Positions 22,952 through 35,653 of a stretch of DNA of 64,000 nucleotides are shown one piece after another. A program made the translations under genes and the position numbers. Position 1 is the stretch's first letter. Each line of letters opens with the position of its first letter. The notes beneath the pieces were generated by a model that worked only from the letters and a program-made list of their open reading frames with translations, was not told the DNA's origin and searched no databases. Source of the DNA: Eucalyptus grandis (lineage: Eukaryota; Streptophyta; Magnoliopsida; Myrtales; Myrtaceae); assembly GCF_016545825.1 (NCBI RefSeq), contig NC_052621.1, positions 3,434,199 to 3,498,198 on the forward strand. The letters are read 5' to 3'.

Positions 22952-25900
22952 ATGACTCTTTCTCATCTCTCTTCCATCATCTCCTTTTTTTTATTAACAG
23001 CTTCGATTTCTGGACAGAAACTTTACACTCCGACCCTGAGTCTACAACGCGAAGGCGTCCTCCGAGATCCGGAACGTGCAGTTTCGGCTTCCATAGCAGA
23101 CGATTTTGAAACCTTCTTCTTCAACCAGACGCTCGATCATTTCAACTACAGACCCGAGAGCTACACCACCTTCCAACAAAGATACTTGATTGACTCTAGA
23201 TACTGGGGTGGTGCGAATTCTAGTGCGCCGATCTTCGTTTACCTCGGTGCTGAATCGCCAATTGATGGATCCCCGACTGTGATTGGGTTTCTGAGAGATA
23301 ACGCAGCTCAATTCCAAGCTTTGTTAGTTTATATTGAGGTAGCATATCTGACTTCTACTAATTTTTTTTTTTTTTTTGGGGTCCATGCATGGATGTTTAT
23401 TCTATCTAATTTCTGCTACCAACCATGTAATCAAATTCTTCTTTTTCTTGTGGAATATTTCTTGTCAGCATCGGTATTATGGTGAGTCAATTCCACTTGG
23501 GATGAGCTTCGAAGAAGCTCTCAATGATACAAATATTCGTTGGTATTTCAGCTCGGCCCAAGCTTTGGCTGATTATGCAGCCATTATTATTCACGTGAAG
23601 CAGAATTTGAAAGCCAGAGATTCTCCAGTTATTGTGGTTGGAGGATCATATGGAGGAAGTAAGTGCAATGGGCATCATATTCTATCCATTTTTGTGTATG
23701 GTAGAGAGAAATTATAGAAAAGGGGTCCATGACAAGTTTGACCGGTTTTGATATCCGTTCCCTGTTGACTATGTAAAAAACCCGTGATATGTGAAAATGA
23801 TGAGTTGTCGTTGTCATTTATTTTCAACAAAAGTACTAAATATTTCTTTGCGCGAAATAGATATATCTTATCATTATATCAAGTTGTTGAATATTAATAA
23901 CTAACACGAATTTCAGTGCTTGCTTCGTGGTTCCGGCTAAAATATCCACACTTGATTGTCGGAGCTTTGGCCTCATCTGCTCCAATATTGTATTTTGATG
24001 ATATTACCCCGCAGGATGCATACTATTCGGTGGTCACCAAGGATTTTAAGGTAATTACACGCGTAATTTCACTTCTTCTTTTTTTGTTCTAATAATGGAT
24101 TGTGTGGCACTTTTCAAGCATCCAAAGAATATCCATTAGTTGACACAATATCCCTATTCTCCCATTTTATGCACAAAAGGTAAGTACTGAGTACACATAT
24201 TCTTGCTCCTTGGGGAAGGCATAAATAAAATTGAAGGTATAGTTATTTGTAACCATACCTTAAGTGGGAAAGAATACAAACTTATTGCCCGAATAATCTT
24301 TAGAATCTTAATATCTATTATCGGTTTTCCATAATTTGTCTTGAACCATGGTTGTTTTGCACAGGAAGCTAGTGAGACTTGCTACCAAACTATTGGAGAC
24401 TCATGGTCAGAGATTGATAGAGTTGCTCAGGAGCTCAATGGCACTTCAAACTTAAGCAAGATGTTCAAGACTTGCAAGTATGTGGATTGATGCATCATAT
24501 GTTATGTGTCTTAATACCCAAGTGTTATAGAGTATTCCCATCCAATTTCTCGATTTATGGGAGTTGATGAATTGAGTCAATTTACCTTATGAGATTAGGA
24601 ATTAATTTGCACTCACTCTTTTGTTTGGCATAAAGTTTCATGATCATCGAGGCTGAATTGAGTCTTTAAGAATGAGTGCGAATGTCAATTTATTAACGAG
24701 ACAATCAATCATAGACTAACTATTGCCTTTTTGTGTGTGTAGGCCTTTAGAGAGTGGGGATGAGCTGAAGAACACTACTTAATGTCGTTGTACACGACTG
24801 CAGCTCAATATGATCATCCACCGAGGTATCCGGTGACAGTGATATGCAACGGTATTGATGGAGCAAATACTACTGAAAATGGCATTCTTGGCAAAATATT
24901 TGCAGGCGTTGTCGCCTATGAAGGGAACTCCACATGCTACGTCAATCCTCCTACTAATGTTTCTCAAACTAACTTGGGTTGGGGATGGCAGGTACAATAT
25001 ACTCTAGATCATCTTTAGGCATCCTGCATTTCAATCTAAAGGATGGATTTTGATCTGAGTTAAATTTTACTCTTCCTCTTTGGGTCCAATCTATTTTACA
25101 GTGACAGCGGACTGGCCTTATGTCCCAATAAGGGGGATCATCAGGTCTATGTTCATGCTGATCCAAGCATGCCAACTGATCGGGTCTATTTTAATTAACA
25201 CCATCCTTTTCTTGAAATCTTCCTAGTAAAAATTGTTGTTGTGTCTGAGAAAACTTACAATACTAAAAGGGAGATTTGCTTGCAGAGATGCAGCGAATTG
25301 GTAATGCCCATAGGCATCACAAACAATTCCATGTTCCAATCATACCCTTTCAACTTGAGCAGCTTCATTGATGAATGCAACGACTAGTATGGCGTCACAC
25401 CTTGCCCACATTGGATCACTACATACTATGGTGGTCGTATGATTTCCATGACTCTTAGAAAATATGCATTCAGCTCTTATTTCGACTAGTGAATTAAACT
25501 ATTTCCTATGCACAAAATTCGAAGTATGTTTTACCGTCGTCATGCCCTTTTTTTTTTTTTTTTTTTTTGGTTGCAGGATATAAAGCTAATTCTTCTTAGA
25601 TTTGGCAGCAACATTATTTTTTCAAATGGACTTCAAGATTCTTACAGCGCAGGGTATACAACATTATATGCTTATCTCCACAGATTTAAAGACGTAAAAT
25701 TTTACGGTACTTAATCACGATTAATTATTTGATCTCTTTTTCAATCTTAGGGTCCTAAAGAACATTTCTGATAGTATCATCGCAGTTTACACAGAGAAAG
25801 GTAAATAATCAGGCGATGTGTGTGTTGTTTGCGATTTTATTTTACGCACCCATGAATCACACAAGAGAAGAGCAAGATTAATGCACGATAAATTTTATTT

Positions 25901-26084
25901 TTGGCTGGATCTTGAATTCTCTCATTGGTGATATATATGCTTTGCAGGTTCCCATTGTTTGGATATACTTGCAGAGAAGCAAACCGATCCAGATTGGTTA
26001 GTCATGCAACGAAAAGTTGAAGTTGAAATTATAAAAGGATGGATAGCCAAATATTATTCCGATCTTCTTGCTTTCAAACAGTGA
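22952..26084 (+). pseudogene. S28 Pro-X carboxypeptidase-like, copy 2, multiply broken
   Basis: The exons match the family layout: 22952-23338, 23469-23658, 23917-24050, 24365-24477, 24743-24991, 25286-25436, 25577-25653, 25751-25800 and 25948-26084. The signal peptide, HRYYGES, GGSYGG and GSHC regions are present. Exon 5 has a net 2-nt insertion with local rearrangement at about 24771-24790, giving TAA at 24780-24782. Exon 6 has TAG at 25385-25387 where copy 4 has CAG. The exon 6 donor is altered (GGTGGTCGTATG), so the exon is two bases short. Around the catalytic Asp the usual DPWSG is DSYSA. It is the most diverged of the four copies. The predicted product stops about 13 codons into exon 5 (after about 287 residues), before the Asp and His. 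Confidence 0.88.
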
Positions 26085-28060
26085 TATGATGACGTGTTAT
26101 TGCCATAATTATGGATGGTGAGTTGATCTGGAAAGGCCCTTTCAACGACAGATGAGAATAAAAGAATAAGGCCTATGTACTTCACCATAAAGTTATCCTT
26201 GTATTTCATTGCTCCATTAGAACCAGCTCTTAATCAAGGAAATCAAAATGACTTCATCCAATATTATATTTAAGCCATGTATGTAGTCCATAACAAGCTT
26301 CCAGCTAACTGACCCACATTGAAAACTGCTGGTTATTTTTTATTGGTTAAGCGTAGATTTTCATTTTATTTCAACTTTCATAATTTGTGGCATGGGCTTA
26401 TGGATCCACATTCAACGCAAGAACTTAGGCTCTAGTTCTATTTCCCCTCTCCATGGCATTACCCCCTGGCAAATCCATTTACGTTATGCCTCATGCAAAA
26501 TGAAAAATACCGAATTTCTCGATCGCCCATCGCATCTAACTTTGAGATTGGATCGCACCTTTCAGTGTCATCTATTATAGCAGCTAAATAATTTTGGCCT
26601 AACATATACCTATTTAGGTGAACCTTTTTGTCATTAAAGGAAGAAGAAGATGCACTAAATTTCAGACTTATGTCTCAAACGATCAATAATCCTTGTGTTC
26701 CCACGTCATCATTTGATCATTCCCTTTTATGTCCTGCTTCTTGTTATTAATGACAATGATATTCCATTTGGGTGTTTGAAAGGACTCAATCTAACATTTA
26801 TAATACCAATCATATGCGGATTTTATTCATGGTCACTGAATTAAACATTTTTCAAATAAATTTAAGATATTTTTATGAGTTGCTTACAATTGTAAAAGGG
26901 GAGAAGTACAGTTCAAGTGCCAAAACTTGGCACGAAGGAACACTTAAGTGTTAAAAGTTAGGAAAGTGACACTTAAGTGCCATTTCCAGCGAACCTCACC
27001 GGAAATCCTACGTAGCAATTTTTTTATTTCGTTTATGTGGCTCGCCGGAATGCGGACTCAACAAAAAAAAAAAAAGGCAGAAACGACGTTTTTGAGCGGA
27101 TTCGAATATTAATATAAAAATTAATTTAATTTAATTATAAAAATAAATAATAATAATTATTTTAATTAGAAGAAGAAGGAGGAGGTGGGGAAGAGGAGGC
27201 AGCGGCTGAGGCTGAGCCCTCGTCGCCGTCGCTAGGAAAGGGCTAGCTCGACCAACCCTCCCCCTCCATCGCCGGCCCTTCCTGGCAACAAAAAAATAAA
27301 TTAACCAAATTAAAAGACTTATAACTGAATTGACATATGTCCAATGAGTTTAGAACTATTTTTGGTAATTTCCCATGTCTTTTGTATGATTGAGATAAAT
27401 GATAGAGTAATTAAATGGTGTGATTAGAACGGGTGGAGCGAATAGTAGGAGAAATCAAGGCAACTTGTAATTAATCAAGCCAAATGTCTTCTTCGCTAAA
27501 ACGGTTTGACGATGGCTATCCAACAATGCCTACTGCCAACAACGGCCATGATCGAACACTAGGTCGGACGCAATTACACTAATGAGCGATGCGATAATAT
27601 TTTTTAAAAATTTATCTAAGTCCCCACAAATTTTTACGTAATTATTTACTTCATACGCGGCCTGCAAAATTGATTTCCCCAGCTAGTTTATGTTAAATTC
27701 ACATAATAAATATTTTAAAATTAAAAAAAAAAAAAGATTCCTCTTTGTTTATGATAATTTTCAAACTGGTACATGTATATATAAAACTAATCATCCTAGT
27801 GTTGATCAAATCAGTGCCACATAACTATCATGCCAATGTTTAGTGTGATTTAGTTTAAAATGCATCAACTTATTTGAGATCAAATTTTGACAATGTCGTT
27901 GCGAACTTATCATGGTGATTTCTCTGACGGCTTATCTGCATGATACAGCATAACTAAATAGGTTTCAGTTTGGCATAAATGGGTTCATGTCATAAATAGG
28001 TATTTTACGTGGTGATCTACAACCCATTTGGACATGAATTGATACAAATTAATGTATGAG

Positions 28061-28113
<53 letters not shown>

Positions 28114-28560
28114 TTTTTTTTTATTAAATTTTAAATCGAGCCCATAAACTTACAAATTACTTATATAGTTTAACGTCGTTTTGTAAACTAATTCTGTGAA
28201 CGGATCTCATTGGTTTTCCATGAATTCCCGCCTCTTATGCCTAATGCGATGCAATGACTGCTATGAAAAGAATGATGAAAGGCAGAATAAATCTATGAAT
28301 AGCTAAAGCTGGTTATTATAGTCTCAATATTTTTCTCGTCTTCTTTCTTCGCCTAGTACGTGTCTAGCTAATGCTACAGTTCTAATTGAGACACGATAGT
28401 TTCATTAGTCGTTAGTGTATGAACTGAGTGAATGAGTAAACCTTTCTCATTATACGACATGGCTGTGAAGCTTCCAGGCTTGGCTTTGGTCTTCACATAT
28501 TTGGCACGTTCCCATAGAGTTGTGCGCATCCTCAATTCTCTCTCATTCCATCTATCACAA
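26085..28560. other. downstream flank of copy 2, diverged
   Basis: The flank matches the downstream flank of copies 1 and 4 in patches: GGTTAAGCGTAGATTTTC near 26345 and GACATGGCTGTGAAGCTTCC near 28460. It lacks the LINE tail found in those flanks. A repeat with AAGTGCCAAAACTTGGCACG begins near 26915, followed by a purine-rich and GC-rich core to about 27375, probably a non-autonomous element of unknown class. No gene is supported. Confidence 0.45.
28063..28109 (+). repeat. (TC)n microsatellite
   Basis: An uninterrupted TC dinucleotide run of 47 bases. The matching positions in the copy 1 and copy 4 flanks (about 14216-14240 and 62101-62122) hold only short, interrupted CT runs. Confidence 0.95.
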
Positions 28561-30180
28561 ATCTTAGGTAAGCAGAGCACCCCCTTTCCTTTTCGATCCC
28601 AACCAACTATAGCCACCGCCTACCCGCTGTCACGCCGCCATCTCTGTCACCAATCTAAAGCTCACTAGCATCAGGCGAGCGGTGAGCTCGTCAGCCTCAT
28701 GCGAGTAGTGAGCTTGCCAGCCTCGATGGAGCTGGGGCTTGCTTGGATCAGCTGAGCCATGAGCTCACCGACCTTGGCTGAGCTTAGGCTTGCCCAGATT
28801 TGGTGAGCTGAGAGCTTGTTGGCTGCGACGAAGCTCAAGATCTCGAGCTCGCCTAGACGGAACAAGGGAGAAGAAGGAGGAGGAAAAAGAAAGAACAAAG
28901 AAAAGAAAATAAACAATGATAATTTCAAAAAATTTAAAAATAATAAAAAATTGATTTTTTTAATGATTTTCAGTTGATAGATATCCATATACTTGCCGGA
29001 GAAGTACTTTTAGAGGAAGCTCGATGCTATCTAGATCGAAATATAAACATTCTAAACATCATAATATAATTTTTAACTTGGTGAAATACAATTAAGAAAT
29101 CAAAAAAAAAAAAAAAAAAAAGAACTACAATTAAGAAGCTACACATTCTCGCATTCAAGAAGATTTGTTATAAGCAAATATTATTTTCATGTCAATTATT
29201 AGCTTATCAAACTTTTTCTAATCAAGAGTTCTTCAAAAGTATTTCAATTTAAATGTTTTTCACATTTTTTTTAAAATTTTTTTACTAATTTTATATTGTT
29301 TATTTACTTTTTAAATTTGATGTGAAGTTTTTTTTCAAGTAACTAAATTGAGATAAATATTAATGTGTTTTGGTAATATGGGTTAGGTTAGGTACGAGTT
29401 GAGTATGAGTCATCAAATTTACATTGTATGAAAATTGGTTAAAACGGGTTAAATGGGTCAATATAGATCGGACAATTTTCGACCCAACCCAAACCCGACT
29501 CGACCTACCCATTTGACGGCCCTACATATGACAATGGGGTGTCAACTTGGCGGACCTGAATTGGCCTAGCATAGCTCACTTGGACTGAAAAATAACTATG
29601 TGTGTCGCCGGGAATTGATCCACACGGCAAAATACATTTTGCCGAAAGTTGATTTTCGATTTATTGTTGAATTGGGTTCAGTGGCCGTTTGGGTGGGAAA
29701 TATATCGCAAAACAAGAGGCAGAACTAGTTATCGTGCAAGAATTGGAAAGATTGATTGATAAATTGAAAGATGCATATAGTCTGTGTTGATTGTGGAGAT
29801 CCTTTTATAATGATTTAACATGGCTTATATAGCCTATCACAAAATGTAATTGGTCTAAAGTAACGGTTACAATCGTATCTCCATAATTTTAGGCTTCATG
29901 ATCACTCTTTATGATTGCACATCAGCTTTATTTACAAGCAGTTACGACTTTTCCATTGTCATTGGATCTAATAATTAATTGACATCTTCATTGTCTTTGA
30001 AGTCTGCATCGTTGACCAGTCATTGTTGTATACTATGGTCATCAATAGTCATGATTAACGACAATTATCTCTGCTGATGTAATTACTTAAACACCTATTC
30101 CTATAAAGGTGTCATGTTGACTTAGAAGACTCGATCGTCTTTGGATATCAACCGTAATCAATTTCTATTTACAGTTAAAT
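28561..30180. other. unassigned AT-rich stretch
   Basis: A GC-rich island at 28600-28860 has repeated AGCTTG and GAGCTC words, then comes AT-rich sequence. At 29380-29530 there is a GGGTT/AACCC inverted arrangement (GGTTAAAACGGGTTAAATGG against CCCAACCCAAACCCGAC) that may be the end of an element. 29640-30150 reads like LTR or UTR sequence. No reading frame or RNA gene was recognised. Confidence 0.3.
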
Positions 30181-30272
30181 GCTTTAGCTTGGCCCGACCC
30201 TGGCTGTCCATTTGAGCAAGCCTCGTAGGACCACAGGTGACATTGCTCATTGCCATATTTCCTTGTAAGACA

Positions 30273-30690
30273 GATTTTTCATGGTCACACAAAGCAAATA
30301 TCTTCTTAAAACTTTTTAGATGGAGCTGATTGCAATCTGAGGTGCAATGCCACCGGAAATGATCCCCAACATTTCCTTGAGAGATGGATTTTTCATGGTC
30401 ACACAAAGCAAATATCTTCTTAAAACTTTTTAGATGGAGCTGATTTCAACCTAAGGTGCAATGCCACTGGAATTGATCCCCAATATTTCTTTGTGAGACG
30501 GATTTTTCATGGTCACGCAAAGTAAATATCTTCTTAAAACTTTTTAGATGGAGCTGATTTCAACCTAAGGTGCAATGTCCTCAATATTTCCTTGTGAGAC
30601 AGATTTTTCATGGTCACACAAACCAAATATCTTCTTGAAACTTTTTAGATGGAGTTGATTTCAACCTAAGGTGTAATGAAACTGAAAATG
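30273..30690 (+). repeat. tandem repeat, four units of about 101-115 bp
   Basis: Units begin ATTTTTCATGGTCAC at about 30273, 30388, 30502 and 30603. Each carries AAATATCTTCTT, TTTTTAGATGGAG and GGTGCAATG-like words. A single, diverged unit is found at about 18895-18960 and 49205-49260 in the spacer blocks. The array is thus a local expansion in the flank of copy 3. Confidence 0.85.
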
Positions 30691-30870
30691 GTCCCCAAGT
30701 TTTTTTTTTTTTTTGGTAAAAAAATGGTCCCCAAGTTGGGGACCATCTGACAAAAAAAAAAAGAAGAAAAGGTCCCCAAGTTTTTTTTTTTTTTTCGGTA
30801 AGAAAAATGGTCCCCAAGTTGGGGACCATCTGACCAAAAAAAAAAAAAAAAAAATGGTCCCCAAGATGTT
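30686..30870. repeat. palindromic GGTCCCC tandem repeat
   Basis: The word TGGTCCCCAAG is repeated several times. Twice it forms the palindrome GGTCCCCAAGTTGGGGACC (about 30726 and 30810), with runs of T or A between units. It directly follows the 101-115-bp array and looks like a slippage product. Confidence 0.85.
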
Positions 30871-31320
30871 CCTTTAATCACGTTTTTATTGATTTTCTCA
30901 TTTGAGTGCAATGCCACCGACAAACGGTCCCAAAATATTCCTTTTATCACATTTTATTGATTTTCTCTGGTGAACCACTTTTCTAATACCTCCCGTTTGC
31001 TCATATTGGGTAACGCTAGTTTAGTTGGAAAACACATATATGACAATTCCTACCAACTTTTGTGAATATATCTCTCATAAACTTGGAGGTCTTGTAGCTT
31101 TATAACATAAATTATAAATATACAAGTTACAACACTTCACAACACAGCTTTAATGCGATACAATTATAATTTTGTCACAGCTACATACCAAACAGACTTT
31201 TAAATCAGATTCAGACCGATGAGGCATCGTTTAATTCTAGAATGAGCTTGGGATATATTCCTTTGGCGAGATTTGACGTTGTATTTATCCTTAAAACCAT
31301 CATGGCACGTCACCGACCAT

Positions 31321-32395
31321 CTAGGAAGCACGGACTTCCGTGTCGTGTCCGACACGTGTTAGAGCGTGTCAGACACGGTCGGACACGCGGTCAATGCGTG
31401 TCTAATTTTCCGATACGCGGTCAACGTTTTTCGACACGCTTTGACACGCGTGTTCGGAAGACGATGGAGGGTGGAGGCGACTCAGGCGAGGGAGGCCGAG
31501 GGAGCAGAGACAGGCCGCGAGCGATGGCAAGAGACGGCTAGAGAAAGAGCCGAACAGAGAGAAAGCCACACAACGGACAATCGCGACGGCGTGAGATGGC
31601 GAGAGAGAGCAGAAACTCAGGCGAGGGCCGCCACTGTTGCGATGGATCGGCGAGGAGGAGGAGGAGAAGGATCGAAAGGAAGAGGAAAAGGAGAGGAAGG
31701 GAGGGGTCGTGCGGCCAGCCGTGAGAAGGAGGAGGAAAAGGAGGGTGGCTAGGGTTTTGTTAAGGGAACTAAAAGTAATAAAAAAAAAAAAAAAAGGGTA
31801 CTGATGCCAGACTTTTAAATTTGGGCGGAGGGCTCGACCAAAAAAGAAAAAAATTTGGGGGAGGGTAAATGACAGGCTGTCTGTCAGGTGGTGAGGAGGA
31901 AAAAAAGTAAAAAAAATTGGGGTGGAGGAAAAGGACGACGGAAAGAAGGGTGGACATTTGGGGATTTATTTTTAATTGAAAAATTAAATAAATGAGAGTA
32001 AAAAATAATTTCGAAAAATAAAAGTATTGAATTTTGAATAATGATAAATTTTTGTAATTATAGAAAATTATGGATTTATTTAAATAAATTGATTCTAATT
32101 TCTTATTAATCATTAATTTCATCAATAACTTTTGTTAAAGTTAAAAACATGTTTCGCATTAATTATGAATATATCTTTCGAATTTCTAATGAATTGATTT
32201 ATTAATATTATTAGTGTAAATTTATTATATGCTTTTTAATTAGTTAATTATTTATGAATTTAAATCAAATTAATTAAAAATAAAAATATTCATTTAATAT
32301 ATAATGTTTCGTAACGTGTCAAAATTATCTATTTTTAGAAATGACGTGTTAACGTGTCGTGTCATGTGTCCGTATTGCGTATCGGTGCTACCTAG
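31321..32395. mobile_element. TIR element with 8-bp target duplication, 1075 bp
   Basis: Left end CTAGGAAGCACGGA, right end TCGGTGCTACCTAG (inverted with two mismatches). It is flanked by CCGACCAT (31313-31320) and CTGACCAT (32396-32403). The homologous site upstream of copy 1 (about 4708) holds a single CCGGCCAT, so the site is empty there. The subterminal parts are dense in GACACG/CGTGTC words. A purine-rich GC segment at 31450-31750 may be captured host sequence; its open frames have no known domain. The 8-bp duplication suggests a hAT-type transposase. Confidence 0.8.
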
Positions 32396-32711
32396 CTGAC
32401 CATTCAACTCCACGTTTTTCTTGCCTAATAGGAATGCAATGATTTTCCGAATGTGGTCACAATGCACGGCAACGTAGACGCTAGCCTATTTGGTGTTTTC
32501 CCCGGGAAGAAGATAAGTGGACCTAGTCTCAATGAAAGATGATGCAAGACCACGTTCACGTGCTATTTAAAAAAATTGATGTGACTTGAGGTGTCACAAT
32601 TTCCGACACTTAGAGCTGTTAGCTTCCTCTATTATTTTAGAGTTGTACTATCTTGTCCAAACTCTATTGCCTTGGCAATAACTCTCAACCATTGAATCTA
32701 GTGTGGGCTTA

Positions 32712-33537
32712 GAGTCTGTTTGGTTCGACTTTGGAGAAATACCTTTGGCCAAATGCAAATATCTTTAGGGTAAAAGGGTTTTGGGAATGCTCGGACGTTT
32801 GGCAAATTACGCATTGAAAAGTGGCTTATATAAAAATACAATTTGGCAAAACATATTACAAATAGGCTTTTGCTTTTAATTTTTTTTTTAAAATTTGAAA
32901 ATGGAATCCGGTGGCTAGATCGGCTGCTTGAGGTTGTAACCTCAGGTGATGCCGTCACTACAACCTCAGGCACTTGGAGGCACAAAGGCCAAATCTGGTG
33001 GCCTGAGGTCGTGCGGACCTAGGTAGCGCGACCTTAGGCGCCTGAGGTCGTAGAGGCCAGATCTGGCCGTTCGGCAGCCATATTTGACCTCCGGACTGCC
33101 AGATTTGGCGACCTGAGGTCCGTGCAACCTCAGGCGATGCGGACCTTAGGCGGCATTGCTCGGTTCCAAGCGAACTAGGCGACGTTGCCTGGGTGCGCGA
33201 CCTCAGGCGATGATGCCTGAGGTCCGCGTTGTGCCACCCCTAGACGGTGGTCACCGGCGACGCGCGACCCTCAGGTGGCAGCGGCGGTGGCTACTGGAGA
33301 AGCCCGATGGCCGGGAAGAAGAAGAAGAAGACGACGGGGAAAAGAAAGATGAACAATAGGCGTGGCATTTCCCAAATGCCAAATGCTCAATACTACTCCT
33401 CCCCAGCTTTCAGCGAGCATTTGGAATGCTCATATTTGGGCAAATGAGCTTTCAAAAACTTTGCCAAACAACAAAAATTTTCCCTAAGGGGCTTTGCGGG
33501 CCCAAAGCCCCTTGGGAATGCCCAACCAAACGGGCCC
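32712..33537. mobile_element. PIF/Harbinger-like element, 826 bp
   Basis: The left end GAGTCTGTTTGGTT pairs with the right end AACCAAACGGGCCC. The flanks are TTA at 32709-32711 and TTA at 33538-33540, the 3-bp duplication of PIF/Harbinger elements. The homologous site upstream of copy 1 (about 4979) is empty. The interior repeats CCTCAGGC/GCCTGAGG words in both orientations. No transposase frame is present, so it would depend on one supplied in trans. Confidence 0.75.
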
Positions 33538-33986
33538 TTAGTCCATCCACCAACCACACATATATTGAAGGGCTCCTATCTACAATCTTTCACAGCTCAG
33601 AGCCAATTTATCTAGATTAGTACCCAAAAGGAGTACTTTAATAGCCAAACAGGATTGTGATTGTGGGGAGATGGATGTTGATTATAAGTCACTCAAGAAG
33701 ACCTGTTCCAATTGATATAGGTCTTGGAATGTTATATATATAAAAGCCATTAATTACACCAATAAAATTAACGGCTGGTATTCATATTTTCAAGATCTTG
33801 CTAGATTATGTAGCGGCTTCAAATAAATTTAAATGAAGCTATAACTTTTTAATGACGTTTAATTGGTTAGCACCCAAAAATACTACTCTAAATAACTAAA
33901 TAAGATTGTGACTGTGTGGAGATGGATGTTGATTATAAGTCGGTCAACAAGACTTGTTCCAATTGATGTAGGTCTTGGAATGTTAT

Positions 33987-34548
33987 GGCAGCGCATGGTA
34001 ACATTTGTTTCTCCCAATTTCTGTTCTTTTGTTCCTCGGAACAAAAAAAAATTAACCTATTTGTAAATCATTTGTTCAGGAACAATTTCTCTAATTTTTG
34101 TTTCCGGGAACAGTTTTGAGAAACAAAAAAAGTTGCATGTTGTTCTAGGAAACAATTTATAGAAATAAGCCAATTTTTTTTTCTTTTGTTTCTCTCTCTT
34201 GCCATGGCCACCTCCAATGGCCCGGAGCCACCGTCGACTGCTGCTGGCGACAGCGGTGACGGGAGGTGGCGGTTGGCCGGGCGATGACGGCCGGTGAGCG
34301 GCGAGCGTCGGGCGACGACGGCTGACGGTCGGTGATCCGTGAGCAAGAATAAAAAATGAATAAATACAAAAAAGAAATTATTGCATTACCAAATGCATTT
34401 CTATTCTTTTTCTATTCCAAGAGTAGAAATTTTGTGTAGTTACCAAACGGGTTCTTTTATTCAGAAATTGTTCCCTGGAATAGAAATAGAAAATAATTAT
34501 TTCTAAAAAAAAACTCTTCCCCAAAACAAAAACGTTGTCATGCGCAAA
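33987..34548. mobile_element. MITE-like insert in the copy 3 upstream flank
   Basis: Homology to the copy 1 upstream block is interrupted after GGAATGTTAT (33977-33986) and resumes at TTATATATATATAAGCC (34549). The ends carry GCGCATGGTAAC and GTTGTCATGCGC, imperfect inverted repeats. The interior is GC-rich near 34200-34330. The target duplication could not be fixed because the site is an AT repeat. Confidence 0.55.
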
Positions 34549-35079
34549 TTTATATATATATAAGCCATTAATTACACCAACAAAATTAACGGCTGGTACT
34601 TTTATATTTGCAAGATCCCGCTCTATTATTTAGGTGCTTCAAATAAATTTGAATGAAGCTATAACTTTTCAATGAAAATTCCCCACAGGCCGATTCTTTT
34701 CAAGGAAGTATTCGTTTTATTCCTTTTGGCCAAAAAAGGTAATAGGTGGTTTGAAAACATAATTATGAGGATTCATCTAGAAAATGTGGACCCTTCGGTG
34801 CCATTTAAATTAGAAATGGAACCTAAGTACACAATAATCTTTAGAAGATCAACATTGACCCTTTTAAATGTTGACGTCCCTCGTGTTTTCCCTTAGCGAC
34901 ATGAGAAAAACGCTCCATCGTGTTGAGCCAGTCGGTGGAAGCTAAATTCCACAAAATAATAATAATAATAAAAAATTCAATTGTCCTTGTCCTTATTGAA
35001 GCGTACGACGTGAAATCGACAAAATAAAAAGGTTATTGAATTTTCTTTTCCGAATTCAGACGGAGCATATGCCGGCTTT

Positions 35080-35114
35080 TGTGTGTGTGTGTGTGTGTGT
35101 TTTTTTTTTTTTTT
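35080..35114 (+). repeat. (GT)n-(T)n tract
   Basis: A GT run followed by a T run lies in the upstream flank of copy 3. The homologous positions in copies 1 and 4 (about 5980 and 55196) hold shorter, different GT/T tracts. Confidence 0.85.
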
Positions 35115-35532
35115 GGGTGTAATTATGTGAGTATCCTTAATCAGATGAGTTATATAAGCTCAAGGAATGTCGGCTTGTCTTTTACTTTGTCTTGAGCTAG
35201 TCCTCTTTATCAAGAGTTTCTTGAATATTTGGTGACCTCGAGAGCGTTGATTACTTACGTTAATACATTATACACTTCTGCTAGAAAATGTCTACAGAGC
35301 ATAAATTTACAATAAAAAAAAATTATACCACCATTGTTTTCTTTTGGTGGAATAACTTAATTGACTTGATTTTATAGTTGAAATAAGTCTAGAGCATACT
35401 AATGGTGTTACATCAAGTGGGTTTCATATAAGATTCACATGATTTAACAATTAAGATCAAGTGAGTTCACATATAACAGATGTATTTTCGAACTTGATTC
35501 ACTTCAAATCATGGCCCAGGACGTTATATGCC

Positions 35533-35540
35533 TATATATA
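35533..35540 (+). promoter_or_regulatory. TATA box of copy 3
   Basis: TATATATA sits 121 bases before the ATG at 35654, as in copy 1. The promoter region is kept although the gene is truncated. Confidence 0.5.
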
Positions 35541-35653
35541 TGCTTGTGAAGGTGTCTCCTTTCTCAACCCTCCGCCTTGGGATTAGCCAATTCATCGTCC
35601 CGCCGTATGTTTGGAATTCTTCCCAAGCATACTTCCTGTCCACACTGCACACC

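Noticed and set aside
28063..28109. (TC)n run as a regulatory GAGA-type element
   Set aside because: It lies far from any supported promoter in a decayed flank, and its length differs freely among the duplicated flanks. It is treated as a plain microsatellite.
30614..30950. Overlapping minus-strand frames with WGPFF repeats
   Set aside because: They are translations of the GGTCCCC palindromic tandem repeat and its poly(T) spacers, not a protein.
31366..31752. 128-residue Arg/Glu/Gly-rich frame
   Set aside because: It lies wholly inside a TIR element, has low complexity and no domain, and the purine-rich composition explains the length of the open frame.
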